Part shown: piece by piece, positions 24,997 to 33,607 of the stretch | Position numbering within the stretch: the stretch's first letter is position 1 | How the letters are laid out: each line of letters starts with the position of its first letter | Source of the DNA: Roseburia_D yibonii | GTDB taxonomy: Bacteria > Bacillota > Clostridia > Lachnospirales > Lachnospiraceae | Length of the DNA: 64,000 nucleotides | Assembly (NCBI RefSeq): GCF_014297335.1 | Contig: NZ_JACOQH010000001.1 | Coordinates: 186,001-250,000, forward strand | Direction: 5' to 3' | Notes under the pieces: model-generated | The model's input: only the letters and a program-made list of their open reading frames with translations | Databases searched by the model: none | What the model was told of the DNA's origin: nothing | Made by a program: the position numbers and the translations under genes

Positions 24997-25404
24997 TTAT
25001 TGAATTTCGAAATTTTCACTGGTGCGGATCTTCTCCCAGTCAATACCGGTATTGGTCACACTGCCGTTTCCAAGATTCTCCCCCACGAAAAACTGATACT
25101 GCTGAAGCACCTGATCCCGTTTCATATCCGAGATCGCTTTTTCAACATCCAGGCTCATCAAATCACTGTCTGTTCCCTTCAGTTCGTATTCCGCCTTCGG
25201 ATCATACTGCCCCGCATAGTCAAAAGACGTCTGTTTCTCTGCCTGTTTTGGCTTCGCGTAACTGCTTTCTGCTTCGGCACTCCGGCTCTGCTGCCCGTTT
25301 TCCTGTGCCGCATTCGCTGTGGATTCTGCCTGTAACGGCTCTAATCTTCGTATGGAGTTGTAATTATCAATATCAGTAATCGGATGTATTCCTGTTATAT
25401 TCAT
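24997..25404 (-). CDS. Hypothetical protein, largely disordered
   Basis: A 135-residue soluble protein that I do not recognise. The N-terminus MNITGIHPITDIDNYN is followed by a Gln/Glu/Ala/Ser-rich low-complexity middle (about 25-75) and an ordered-looking C-terminal helix LMSLDVEKAISDMKRDQVLQQYQFFVG. No signal peptide, membrane segment or cysteine is present. A short amphipathic C-terminal helix after a disordered linker is reminiscent of small secretion or flagellar accessory proteins, but this is weak. The ribosome binding site before the ATG at 25404 is poor. Lies downstream of nrdR and ends at a terminator. Confidence 0.6.
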   Translation of the reverse strand: MNITGIHPITDIDNYNSIRRLEPLQAESTANAAQENGQQSRSAEAESSYAKPKQAEKQTSFDYAGQYDPKAEYELKGTDSDLMSLDVEKAISDMKRDQVLQQYQFFVGENLGNGSVTNTGIDWEKIRTSENFEIQ

Positions 25405-25440
25405 TACCCACCAGCTCTTTTATCGTTTCGTATTTTTCTG

Positions 25441-25893
25441 CTACTTATCCAGGATCTTCTTCAACTCATTCATAAATGTATTGACATCTTTGAATTCCCG
25501 GTAAACGGAAGCAAACCGCACATAGGCGACTGCCTCTAAATCTTTTAATTTGTCCATCACGAGTTCCCCGATCACGGAAGTCTGGATCTCTTTTTCCTCG
25601 AGATTAAAGATCTCGGTCTCCACTTCATCCACCAGTTCATTGATCTGCTGGACGGGAACCGGACGCTTATGGCACGCGCGCAGAACTCCTGCCATAATCT
25701 TTGAACGGTCATACTGCTCTCTGCTGTTGTCCTTTTTTATGACCACAAGTGGAATCGTCTCCACCTTCTCATAGGTCGTAAATCGCTTCTTGCAGTCATC
25801 ACACAGACGTCTGCGCCGGATCGACGTATTGTCGTCTGCCGGTCTCGAATCGATGACCCTGGTCTCGTCACTGCCGCAAAACGGACATTTCAT
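25441..25893 (-). CDS. nrdR: Transcriptional repressor NrdR
   Basis: Nucleotide-sensing repressor of ribonucleotide reductase genes. The 150 residues hold an N-terminal zinc ribbon (MKCPFCGSDETRVIDSR ... RRRLCDDCKKRFTTYE, four Cys) and an ATP-cone domain (VVIKKDNSREQYDRSKIMAGV onward) that binds ATP/dATP. The length is typical. Start at ATG 25893 with GGGAGGA upstream. No nrd gene or obvious NrdR box pair lies in the window. Confidence 0.97.
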   Translation of the reverse strand: MKCPFCGSDETRVIDSRPADDNTSIRRRRLCDDCKKRFTTYEKVETIPLVVIKKDNSREQYDRSKIMAGVLRACHKRPVPVQQINELVDEVETEIFNLEEKEIQTSVIGELVMDKLKDLEAVAYVRFASVYREFKDVNTFMNELKKILDK

Positions 25894-26002
25894 GTCGTTT
25901 TCCTCCCACACGCGGACAGGATTTCCCTGTCACGGACTTACTGCTTCTAAGTATAACTTTCCGTGTGGCTCTTGTCAACTGATATCCGCCATTCCGCCGC
26001 AT

Positions 26003-26257
26003 TTATAACTTGTGTTTCGCGTCATCCAGACAAACGTCCACAAGTATGATATCCCGCCCGATGCATTTGATATTTTTCCACGGGATAAAATACTCAAAAT
26101 CCCGGAAAAACATACCAAACCATCTGCATGGCTGCGGTACGATCAATGCGCGGATACATCCTGTTTTCTCATCGATATCCAGATCACAGACATTGCCGAG
26201 AAAACAGCAGTCCGCCACATTGATCACATCTTTTTCCTGCAGTTCACAAAAACGCAT
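26003..26257 (-). CDS. YlmC/YmxH-family sporulation-associated PRC-barrel protein
   Basis: An 84-residue PRC-barrel-like protein with the family features MRFCELQEKDVINVADCCFLGNV, CIRALIVPQP and YFIPWKNIKCIGRDIILVD. Family members in Bacillus and Clostridia are encoded in sporulation or cell-division neighbourhoods; biochemical role is unknown. The ribosome binding site before the ATG at 26257 is weak. It lies between ychF (42 bases upstream) and nrdR (110 bases downstream). Confidence 0.8.
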   Translation of the reverse strand: MRFCELQEKDVINVADCCFLGNVCDLDIDEKTGCIRALIVPQPCRWFGMFFRDFEYFIPWKNIKCIGRDIILVDVCLDDAKHKL

Positions 26258-26299
26258 TCCGCATCATCCCAAAACCGCTCTTTCTATTATCTTATGCAG

Positions 26300-27400
26300 T
26301 TACACGTTGAAACGGAATACAATAATATCTCCGTCTTTTACCACATACTCTTTTCCTTCCAGACGCACCAGCCCTTTTTCTTTTGCTGCTACCATGCTGC
26401 CACACGCCATCAGATCCTGATATGCGACCACTTCCGCGCGGATAAATCCACGCTCAAAGTCCGTATGGATCTTTCCTGCCGCCTGCGGCGCTTTTGTTCC
26501 GTTTTTGATCGTCCATGCTCTTGTCTCATCCTCTCCGGAGGTAAGGAAGCTGATCAGTCCGAGGAGTTTGTAGCTTGCGCGGATCAGTTTTTCCAGACCG
26601 GATTCTTTTAATCCGAGTTCTTCTAAGAACATTGCCTTCTCATCATCTTCCAGTTCTGCCATCTCCTGCTCGATCTGCGCACAGATCACAAAGACTTCGC
26701 TGTTTTCTTTTTCTGCCAGTTCTCTTACATTTTTTACATGCGGATTGGCTGCCCCGTCATCCGCCAGATCATCTTCCGATACGTTTGCGGCATAGATGAC
26801 CGGTTTTGCGGTGAGAAGGTTGTAGGAACGATACCACTCGATCTCATCCTCATCTTCGGAAAGTTCAAAGGTCTTTGCCATGTTTCCTTCCTCAAGATGC
26901 GCCTTTAAAACCTCTAACAGTTTTAATTCTTTTGCGAGTGTCTTATCCATTCTCGCCTGCTTTGCCACTTTTGCGATACGACGCTCCAGGATCTCGACGT
27001 CGGAAAAGATCAGTTCCAGATTGATCGTCTCGATATCTCTTGCAGGATCTACGCTTCCGTCTACATGGACAACGTTGGTATCCTCGAAGCAGCGTACCAC
27101 ATGAACGATAGCATCTACTTCACGGATATTTGCGAGGAACTGGTTTCCAAGTCCCTCTCCCTTGCTGGCGCCTTTTACAAGACCCGCGATATCTACAAAT
27201 TCGATCACTGCCGGTGTCACCTTTTTGGAGTGATACATCTCACCGAGTTTGGTCAGACGCTCGTCCGGAACGGTTACGACACCCACGTTCGGGTCGATCG
27301 TACAGAACGGGTAATTCGCCGATTCCGCGCCGGCTTTGGTCAGTGAGTTGAATAATGTACTTTTTCCTACATTTGGAAGTCCTACGATTCCTAATTTCAT
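26300..27400 (-). CDS. ychF: Redox-regulated ATPase YchF (Obg family)
   Basis: Ribosome-associated P-loop ATPase. The 366 residues show G1 GIVGLPNVGKST (about 4-15), G3 DIAGLVKGAS, and AANVSEDD in place of the usual NKxD, the change that makes YchF prefer ATP over GTP. A C-terminal TGS domain contains FLTSGEDETRAWTI and the closing KEYVVKDGDIIVFRFNV. ATG at 27400 after AGGT. Located 70 bases beyond thiN. Confidence 0.96.
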   Translation of the reverse strand: MKLGIVGLPNVGKSTLFNSLTKAGAESANYPFCTIDPNVGVVTVPDERLTKLGEMYHSKKVTPAVIEFVDIAGLVKGASKGEGLGNQFLANIREVDAIVHVVRCFEDTNVVHVDGSVDPARDIETINLELIFSDVEILERRIAKVAKQARMDKTLAKELKLLEVLKAHLEEGNMAKTFELSEDEDEIEWYRSYNLLTAKPVIYAANVSEDDLADDGAANPHVKNVRELAEKENSEVFVICAQIEQEMAELEDDEKAMFLEELGLKESGLEKLIRASYKLLGLISFLTSGEDETRAWTIKNGTKAPQAAGKIHTDFERGFIRAEVVAYQDLMACGSMVAAKEKGLVRLEGKEYVVKDGDIIVFRFNV

Positions 27401-27470
27401 TTTATCTTTTACCTATCCGAAAATCCCTGTATTAAAAGTATTTTCGCCTTTCTATATTATTTTTCATCCA

Positions 27471-28118
27471 TCAGTCTTTTGATTCGATCATGATAAGGAT
27501 TCCTTTCTTTACCGTGATCCGCGCTGTCTCTTCTGTGATCTCATTGCTGACACCAAGGGAATTATCGCTCGTCATACAATATTCCTTCAACGGATATTTG
27601 AATCCCTCAAGCGTAACCCCTTCTGCCTGTGTCGTCAGCGGGAGAAGCGATACATAAGTTCCAAACTGGTCTGCTTTTTGCATCGTAAGTTGTTTGTCCA
27701 CCAGCCGGATCCGGTTGGTCGGATCTACCAGCATGCATGGTATGTGATGCGCCAGTGGTTTACATAACAGTTGAATATTTCCTAACACATGATCGACCCG
27801 GTTTCCGGTTGCCCCAAGCACACAGATCTCATCCGGCGCAAGTGATATTGCAAGCCTTAACGCCAGCTCCGTATCGGTCTCATCCTTTTCCGGCTGAAAC
27901 TCTAAAAACTGGATCCCGCTTTTTCCCCGGAAAAAGGAAAGGATCTCCGGCTTCGCGGAATCAAAATCCCCTACGATATGATGTGGCTGTATCCCGGCCC
28001 GGTAAAAAAATTCCATACCGGAATCCGCCGCAATCAGGCAGTCAAATTTTTCTTTTTTTATATAAGCAAGCGCAAAATCATCCTGAATGTTTCCGCCTGT
28101 CGCAATTAATATCTTCAT
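27471..28118 (-). CDS. thiN: Thiamine diphosphokinase
   Basis: Transfers pyrophosphate from ATP to thiamine. The 215 residues show ADSGMEFFYRAGIQPHHIVGDFDS near the N-terminus, EKDETDTELAL, and GATGNRVDHVLGN, the three conserved motifs of the TPK catalytic domain. The C-terminal beta domain ends SNEITEETARITVKKGILI. It starts 3 bases after rpe in the conserved rsgA-rpe-thiN order. No TPP riboswitch is visible. Confidence 0.94.
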   Translation of the reverse strand: MKILIATGGNIQDDFALAYIKKEKFDCLIAADSGMEFFYRAGIQPHHIVGDFDSAKPEILSFFRGKSGIQFLEFQPEKDETDTELALRLAISLAPDEICVLGATGNRVDHVLGNIQLLCKPLAHHIPCMLVDPTNRIRLVDKQLTMQKADQFGTYVSLLPLTTQAEGVTLEGFKYPLKEYCMTSDNSLGVSNEITEETARITVKKGILIMIESKD

Positions 28119-28120
28119 TC

Positions 28121-28777
28121 TTACACTTCCCGCATTTTTTCCAGAAAACAGCTGACATTCTCACTGATGTCACCGTGAAATACCGCGCTGCCCGCAACGA
28201 TGATATTCGCGCCCGCATCCATGACACGCTCGACATTTTCCAGATTGATGCCGCCATCCACTTCGATATCCGTCTTTAATCCTTTTTTATCGATCATCCG
28301 CTTTAAGTCGCGTACTTTATCCAGCGTATATGGGATAAATTTCTGTCCGCCAAATCCCGGATTGACCGTCATGATAAGAACCATATCAATGTTTGGCAGG
28401 ACATATTCGATCGCACTGAGCGGTGTCGCCGGATTTAACGCTACTCCGCAGAGGATCCCCTTGTCCCGGATCGCCTGTATGGTCCGGTCAAGATGCGCGC
28501 AGCTCTCCGCATGCACGGTTATGAGATCGGCGCCGCATGCCACAAATTCATCGATATACCGGATCGGCTCATCGATCATCAGATGTACATCAAAGATACG
28601 GTCTGTCAGTCCACGGATCGATTTTATGATCGGAAATCCAAACGAGATACTCGGCACAAAGCTCCCATCCATAACATCGATATGCACATACTGTGCTCCG
28701 CACTCATCCAAAAGCCGGACCTGATCGCCCAGATTTGCGAAATCCGCAGATAAAATAGACGGTGATAAACAGTTCAT
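28121..28777 (-). CDS. rpe: Ribulose-phosphate 3-epimerase
   Basis: Interconverts ribulose 5-phosphate and xylulose 5-phosphate. The 218 residues form a TIM barrel: LSPSILSADFANL, HIDVMDGSFVPSISFG (metal ligand His/Asp), HAESCAHL, MTVNPGFGGQKFI, and DIEVDGGINLENV. Start at ATG 28777 with AGGAGG 7 bases upstream; six extra residues in the longer frame overlap this site. Second pentose phosphate isomerase/epimerase of the window, together with rpiB. Lies between rsgA and thiN. Confidence 0.96.
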   Translation of the reverse strand: MNCLSPSILSADFANLGDQVRLLDECGAQYVHIDVMDGSFVPSISFGFPIIKSIRGLTDRIFDVHLMIDEPIRYIDEFVACGADLITVHAESCAHLDRTIQAIRDKGILCGVALNPATPLSAIEYVLPNIDMVLIMTVNPGFGGQKFIPYTLDKVRDLKRMIDKKGLKTDIEVDGGINLENVERVMDAGANIIVAGSAVFHGDISENVSCFLEKMREV

Positions 28778-28798
28778 AAACGTTCCTCCTGCCAAAAA

Positions 28799-29677
28799 TC
28801 AATACTTTTTCTGGTCTTTTAATTCTTCATACAGTAATTTGTAATTCTCATAACGCACCGGATGGATCTTTCCCTCCGCCAATGCTTCTTTCACCCGGCA
28901 GTCCGGCTCACTGATATGGCTGCATCCCGCAAAACGGCAATACGGCGCAAGCGGGACAAATTCCGGATAACAGTCAGAGAGATCTTCTTTTTCAAATCCC
29001 GGAATGGACAGTGAACTGAAGCCCGGCGTGTCCATAATATAAGTCCCGGGCTCGACCGGAATGATCTCGGAATGTCTGGTCGTGTGCCTGCCTCGCTCAA
29101 TCTTGCGGCTGATCGCCCCTGTCTCCATGGATGCCTCCGGCTGAAGCAGATTGATCAGTGATGACTTTCCGACACCGGAAGGTCCTGCAACCGCCGCTGT
29201 CTTTCCTCTCAGCTCTTCTCTTAAAAGATCGATCCCTTCTTCTTTTTTCGCACTGGTAAAAAGCACCCGGCTCCCGCAGCCCGCATAAATCTCTTTTAAT
29301 TCTGCGAGCTGTTCTCCTGCTGCAAGATCCGCCTTGTTAAAACAGATCGTGACCGGAACGCCCTGATACCGCATCATGATCAAAAAGCGGTCCAGCAGAT
29401 TAAAATTCGGCTTCGGACTGACTGCCGCGAATATCAGAAGCGCCAGGTCAATGTTTGACACCGCCGGACGGATCAGTTCATTTTTTCGCGGAAGTATCTT
29501 CTCCACATTTCCGATCTTTTCCTCTTCATTTAAGACCGCAATCTCCACATTATCGCCCACAAGCGGTTTGATCTTCTGATTTCGGAAAATTCCTTTTGCC
29601 TTACACTCATAAATTCCGGATTCCGCTACATGAACGTAGTAGAATCCGGAAATTCCTTTTACAATCTTTCCCTGCAT
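28799..29677 (-). CDS. rsgA: Ribosome small subunit-dependent GTPase A
   Basis: Circularly permuted GTPase that checks maturation of the 30S subunit. The 292 residues comprise an N-terminal OB fold (about 1-70), G4 CFNKADL (about 112), G5 FTSAKK, G1 AGPSGVGKSSLI (about 164-175), G2/G3 RHTTRHSE and DTPGFSSL, and a zinc finger CRFAGCSHISEPDCRVKEAL. ATG at 29677 with AGGAT upstream. Lies 8 bases after prkC in the conserved cluster; in Bacillus RsgA is a substrate of PrkC. Confidence 0.97.
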   Translation of the reverse strand: MQGKIVKGISGFYYVHVAESGIYECKAKGIFRNQKIKPLVGDNVEIAVLNEEEKIGNVEKILPRKNELIRPAVSNIDLALLIFAAVSPKPNFNLLDRFLIMMRYQGVPVTICFNKADLAAGEQLAELKEIYAGCGSRVLFTSAKKEEGIDLLREELRGKTAAVAGPSGVGKSSLINLLQPEASMETGAISRKIERGRHTTRHSEIIPVEPGTYIMDTPGFSSLSIPGFEKEDLSDCYPEFVPLAPYCRFAGCSHISEPDCRVKEALAEGKIHPVRYENYKLLYEELKDQKKY

Positions 29678-29685
29678 ATATTATC

Positions 29686-31824
29686 CTAGTTTATCTGTGT
29701 AAACGATACACTCTGTGTCTGATCGCTCTGGGTTCCGTTGTTTAAATTCCAGGTAATCTTCAGTGTACCGGAATCGCTGCCCGTAATACCGGTCTTTTCC
29801 AATGTATATGGGAAAGAACTGATATCCACAGACTGTGAAAACAGTGTATTTCCATTGGAATCGGTCAGCGTGATATCTGCGCTCACCACATAGGTGTCTC
29901 CGGAAGCGGAAGGCGCTGTGATCGTCGCCTTATAACCATAGGACGGCTCTCCCTTGCTGATCGCGATCGTAACCATCGTGCCAGAAGTGACACGCACACC
30001 CGGATCGATACTCTGTCCGACTACTTTTCCGGCCTCCTGGGTCGTATTATATTCTGTATTGACATTCACAGAACAGCCCATGGAATTTAAGGTACTCTTT
30101 GCCTGTTCCTCGGTCTGTCCGATCAGGTTCGGCATTTCCGTTCCTTCCGGTCCACGACTCAGGTAGATCGTTACCGTCTCCCCCTTCTGTGCGGATGTGC
30201 CTGCGGATGGCGCAGTCTCTACGACCTTGCCCTGCGCTACCGTATCGCTGTATTTATAGTCGGTGCTTACTTTAAATCCTTCTGCTTCCAGCTTTGATGT
30301 TGCATCATCGGAAGATTTTCCGCTGACATCCGGTACCGGAACGCTTCCTTTTCCGCTGCTGATCACAACCTTGACGGTCGTGTTCTTATCGACCTTTTCC
30401 CCTTTTTCCACATCCTGGGAAACGATCTCTCCTTCCGCGTAATCATCGGAAGACTGGGTTCCATTTTTAAAGATACCAAGTCCGACCTTGTTGAGCGCAT
30501 CCTTGGCATCATCATAGGTCATACCTCTGACATCGATCATGGTTACCTTATCCGCGTCATCTTCTTCGGATTCGCTGTCACTTTCTGTCTGAACCTGTGT
30601 CTGCGTCTCTGTCTGTGTGTCCGCCTTTTTGGAGGAACCGAATTTAAACAGTCCAAAGAAACTTCCCACCAGGTAAATGATGATAAAAACAATGATGATC
30701 GCAACGACGATCCCCATGATCGTGATCGCCTTTTCCATTTTCGGATTCAGGCCATTGCCGGCATTCTCATCCTCGTAGTCTTCATCCTCATAATCATCTT
30801 CGTATTCTCCGTCTTCATCGCCATCATATTCATCATAGCCGTCATCGTCATAGCCATCGTCGTCATACTCATCTTCATATGTATCGTCATAGTTATCCGC
30901 ATATTCGTCTTCCTGCTTGCGCTTGATCTGATTTAATTCCTGCTCGGAGATCACTCTGGTCTTATCCTGATTCATCAACGGCACTACCGTGACGAAGTCT
31001 TCATTCGGATGAACCAGTGCCTTCTTCAGATCCTGGATCAGATCTCCGATATTCTGATATCGGCGGCTCGGGCTCTTCTGCGTACATTTTAAGATGATCT
31101 TTTCCAGACTGATCGGCAGATCCGGCGCGTAAGCACTCGGTGGAACCATTTCTTCCTGCAAATGCTGGATCGCTATGGATACTGTGGTATCCCCGTCAAA
31201 CGGCACACGTCCGGTGACCATCTCATACATCACGATCCCGAGTGAGTAGATATCGCTCTTTCCATCGATAAATCCGTTTCTTGCCTGTTCCGGAGAGGAA
31301 TAATGCACGGAGCCCATCACATCCGAATGGATCGTATTGCTTGTCGCTGCACGCGCGATTCCAAAATCCATGACCTTTACCTTTCCCTCGGTGGAGATCA
31401 TGATATTCTGCGGTTTGATATCGCGGTGAACGATATTTTTATTATGTGCTGCTTCAATTCCCCTTCCGACCTGGATCGCAATGCTGACCGCCTCTTTAAA
31501 TGTAAGGCGTCCCTTCTTCTCTATATAGGTCTTTAAGGTAATTCCCTCGATATATTCCATGACGATATAGTGCAGTCCGTCCTCGCTGCCGACATCATAA
31601 ATATTTACGATATTCGGATGCTCCAGCCCTGCCGCAGACTGCGCCTCGGTATGAAATTTGCTTACAAATCCGACATCCTCGCTGAATTCCGGTTTTAAGA
31701 CTTTTATGGCTACAAAACGTCCGAGGACATGATCTTTCGCTTTATAGACATCCGACATTCCGCCGGCACCGATTTTACTTATGACCTCATAACGGTCCGC
31801 AATAAACATTCCTTCTGTTAACAT
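29686..31824 (-). CDS. prkC: PASTA-domain serine/threonine protein kinase
   Basis: Membrane sensor kinase responding to peptidoglycan fragments/lipid II. The 712 residues have a cytoplasmic kinase domain (about 1-275: GAGGMSDVYKA, Lys41 in VAIKVLKPE, HRDIKPQN, DFGIA), a very acidic Asp/Glu/Tyr linker (about 308-362), one transmembrane helix (GIVVAIIIVFIIIYLVGSFF, about 373-393), three extracellular PASTA repeats (VTMIDVRGMTYDDA, VPVPDVSGKSSDDA, TEMPNLIGQTEEQA) and a C-terminal beta-rich domain. ATG at 31824 overlaps prpC by 7 bases with GAGGTG before it. The kinase and phosphatase are therefore co-translated. Confidence 0.97.
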   Translation of the reverse strand: MLTEGMFIADRYEVISKIGAGGMSDVYKAKDHVLGRFVAIKVLKPEFSEDVGFVSKFHTEAQSAAGLEHPNIVNIYDVGSEDGLHYIVMEYIEGITLKTYIEKKGRLTFKEAVSIAIQVGRGIEAAHNKNIVHRDIKPQNIMISTEGKVKVMDFGIARAATSNTIHSDVMGSVHYSSPEQARNGFIDGKSDIYSLGIVMYEMVTGRVPFDGDTTVSIAIQHLQEEMVPPSAYAPDLPISLEKIILKCTQKSPSRRYQNIGDLIQDLKKALVHPNEDFVTVVPLMNQDKTRVISEQELNQIKRKQEDEYADNYDDTYEDEYDDDGYDDDGYDEYDGDEDGEYEDDYEDEDYEDENAGNGLNPKMEKAITIMGIVVAIIIVFIIIYLVGSFFGLFKFGSSKKADTQTETQTQVQTESDSESEEDDADKVTMIDVRGMTYDDAKDALNKVGLGIFKNGTQSSDDYAEGEIVSQDVEKGEKVDKNTTVKVVISSGKGSVPVPDVSGKSSDDATSKLEAEGFKVSTDYKYSDTVAQGKVVETAPSAGTSAQKGETVTIYLSRGPEGTEMPNLIGQTEEQAKSTLNSMGCSVNVNTEYNTTQEAGKVVGQSIDPGVRVTSGTMVTIAISKGEPSYGYKATITAPSASGDTYVVSADITLTDSNGNTLFSQSVDISSFPYTLEKTGITGSDSGTLKITWNLNNGTQSDQTQSVSFTQIN

Positions 31825-32561
31825 TTTTTCACCTCATCAGAAAACGGTTCTATTACTACAACCGTAATATTATCTTTCCCGCCGTTTCGATTGGCAGTCT
31901 CTACAAGTTTCTCGGCCTTCTCCGCGATGTCCCGCTGACCTTTTATGATATTTCTTATGGAATCATCTTCCACCATATTGGTAAGTCCGTCCGAACACAT
32001 CAAAACAAAATCACCGTGTCTGACTTCCTCTTCAAAGAAATCGATCGCGACTTCCTCTCCGACGCCGATGGCACGGGTGATAATATTTTTGTCCGGATGA
32101 TCCTTCGCCATTTCCGCATCGATCTCTCCCATACGAACCATTTCCTGAACATAGGAGTGATCTCTTGTGATCTGTCTGATCCCGTCATTTACGATATATA
32201 ACCTGCTGTCGCCGACATTGGCAACCACAAGCCTGTTGTCACAAACAGCCAGAACCACCACAGTAGTTCCCATTCCTTTTCTTGTAATATCTTCGTTTGC
32301 ACGCGCGAGCAGCATGGTGTTTGCCTGCTCTATGCCTTCTCTTATGATCTTTGCCGGATCGGTCTCCTTCGACTGCCCGACCACGGAAACGATCTGTTCT
32401 ACCGTATATCTGGATGCATAGTCGCCGGCATTATGACCGCCCATTCCATCTGCCACAATAAAAAGGTTTGGTAAATTTCCGACTGGATTTTCAGACGTAT
32501 AAAAATAATCCTGATTCGTATCTCTGAGCTGTCCGATATCCGATATGGAAAAAGTTTTCAT
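31818..32561 (-). CDS. prpC: PP2C-family serine/threonine protein phosphatase
   Basis: Dephosphorylates targets of the neighbouring kinase PrkC. The 247 residues show the PP2C metal-binding motifs DIGQLRDTNQDYF, VADGMGGHNAGDYAS, GTTVVVL, NVGDSRLY, SDGLTNMV and GGKDNITVVVIE. It is cytoplasmic. ATG at 32561 with AGGTAGG upstream, 8 bases after rlmN; its 3' end overlaps prkC. Confidence 0.97.
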   Translation of the reverse strand: MKTFSISDIGQLRDTNQDYFYTSENPVGNLPNLFIVADGMGGHNAGDYASRYTVEQIVSVVGQSKETDPAKIIREGIEQANTMLLARANEDITRKGMGTTVVVLAVCDNRLVVANVGDSRLYIVNDGIRQITRDHSYVQEMVRMGEIDAEMAKDHPDKNIITRAIGVGEEVAIDFFEEEVRHGDFVLMCSDGLTNMVEDDSIRNIIKGQRDIAEKAEKLVETANRNGGKDNITVVVIEPFSDEVKKC

Positions 32562-32569
32562 TCTTACGC

Positions 32570-33604
32570 CTACCTTTCTATATATCTCTTCCGCAACTGT
32601 CCACAGGCGCCGTCTATATCCCGGCCCATTTCCCTTCTAATAGTAACATTTATTCCGTTTTTTTCAAGTTTATTTTTGAAATCGAGCACGCGATCCCTTG
32701 ATGGCTGGACGAAATCACGCTCCTTGATCGGGTTGACCGGAATCAGATTGATGTGGCAGTTCATGCCACGGACAAGCGCCTGAAGTTCCGCTGCGTCCGT
32801 GTCTGTATCGTTGACTCCCGCTACCAGACTGTACTCAAAGGTCACCCTGCGCCCGGTCTTTTCAAAATAGTAACGACAGGCGTCGATCACTTCCGAAAGT
32901 TCATATTTATTCGCCACCGGCATCAGCGCAAGCCGCTTTTCCTGTGAGGAAGCATGCAGCGACAATGCCAGGGTAATTTGAAGTTTTTTCTCCGCAAGTT
33001 CCCGCATGCGCGGTACGATCCCACAGGTAGATACCGTAAGATTCCGCTGACTGATATTTAATCCGTTCTCATCGGTTAAAAGTTCAATAAACTTTAACAG
33101 ATTATCGTAATTATCAAGCGGTTCTCCGGTTCCCATCACCACTACATTGGAAATGCGCTCTCCGATGTCCGCTCCGATACGGTAGATCTGTTCTAACATT
33201 TCAGACGGAAGAAGATCCCGCACCTTTCCGTCAAGCGTGGACGCGCAGAAACGGCAGCCCATGCGGCAGCCCACCTGCGATGAGATGCACACGGAATTTC
33301 CATGTTTATACCGCATCAGCACACTCTCAATGACGTTGCCGTCCGCAAGCGCGAACAGGTATTTTCTGGTTCCGTCGATCTTTGAGATCTGTACGGTCAC
33401 CTGTTTTAATACGGTAAGCGGATATTTCTCCCGCAGCTCTTCTTTTAATTTTTTTGATATGTTGGTCATTTCCTCATAGTCCGTGACCTGCTTCTGATGC
33501 AGCCATTCGTAGATCTGTTTCGCGCGAAACGGCTTTTCTCCGAGTTCACTGACTACTCCCGTCAGTTCTTTTAAATTCAATGACTTAATATCGGTCTGTT
33601 CCAT
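32570..33604 (-). CDS. rlmN: 23S rRNA (A2503-C2)/tRNA (A37-C2) methyltransferase RlmN
   Basis: Radical SAM methyltransferase. The 344 residues carry the CxxxCxxC cluster motif GCRMGCRFCAST (Cys113, Cys117, Cys120), the GTGEPLDNY SAM-binding motif, and a conserved Cys near the C-terminus (DIDGACGQL) that forms the intermediate methyl-protein adduct together with the Cys in VSTCGIVPRM. ATG at 33604, 3 bases after rsmB. The cluster rsmB-rlmN-prpC-prkC is tightly packed. Confidence 0.96.
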   Translation of the reverse strand: MEQTDIKSLNLKELTGVVSELGEKPFRAKQIYEWLHQKQVTDYEEMTNISKKLKEELREKYPLTVLKQVTVQISKIDGTRKYLFALADGNVIESVLMRYKHGNSVCISSQVGCRMGCRFCASTLDGKVRDLLPSEMLEQIYRIGADIGERISNVVVMGTGEPLDNYDNLLKFIELLTDENGLNISQRNLTVSTCGIVPRMRELAEKKLQITLALSLHASSQEKRLALMPVANKYELSEVIDACRYYFEKTGRRVTFEYSLVAGVNDTDTDAAELQALVRGMNCHINLIPVNPIKERDFVQPSRDRVLDFKNKLEKNGINVTIRREMGRDIDGACGQLRKRYIER

Positions 33605-33607
33605 AGA

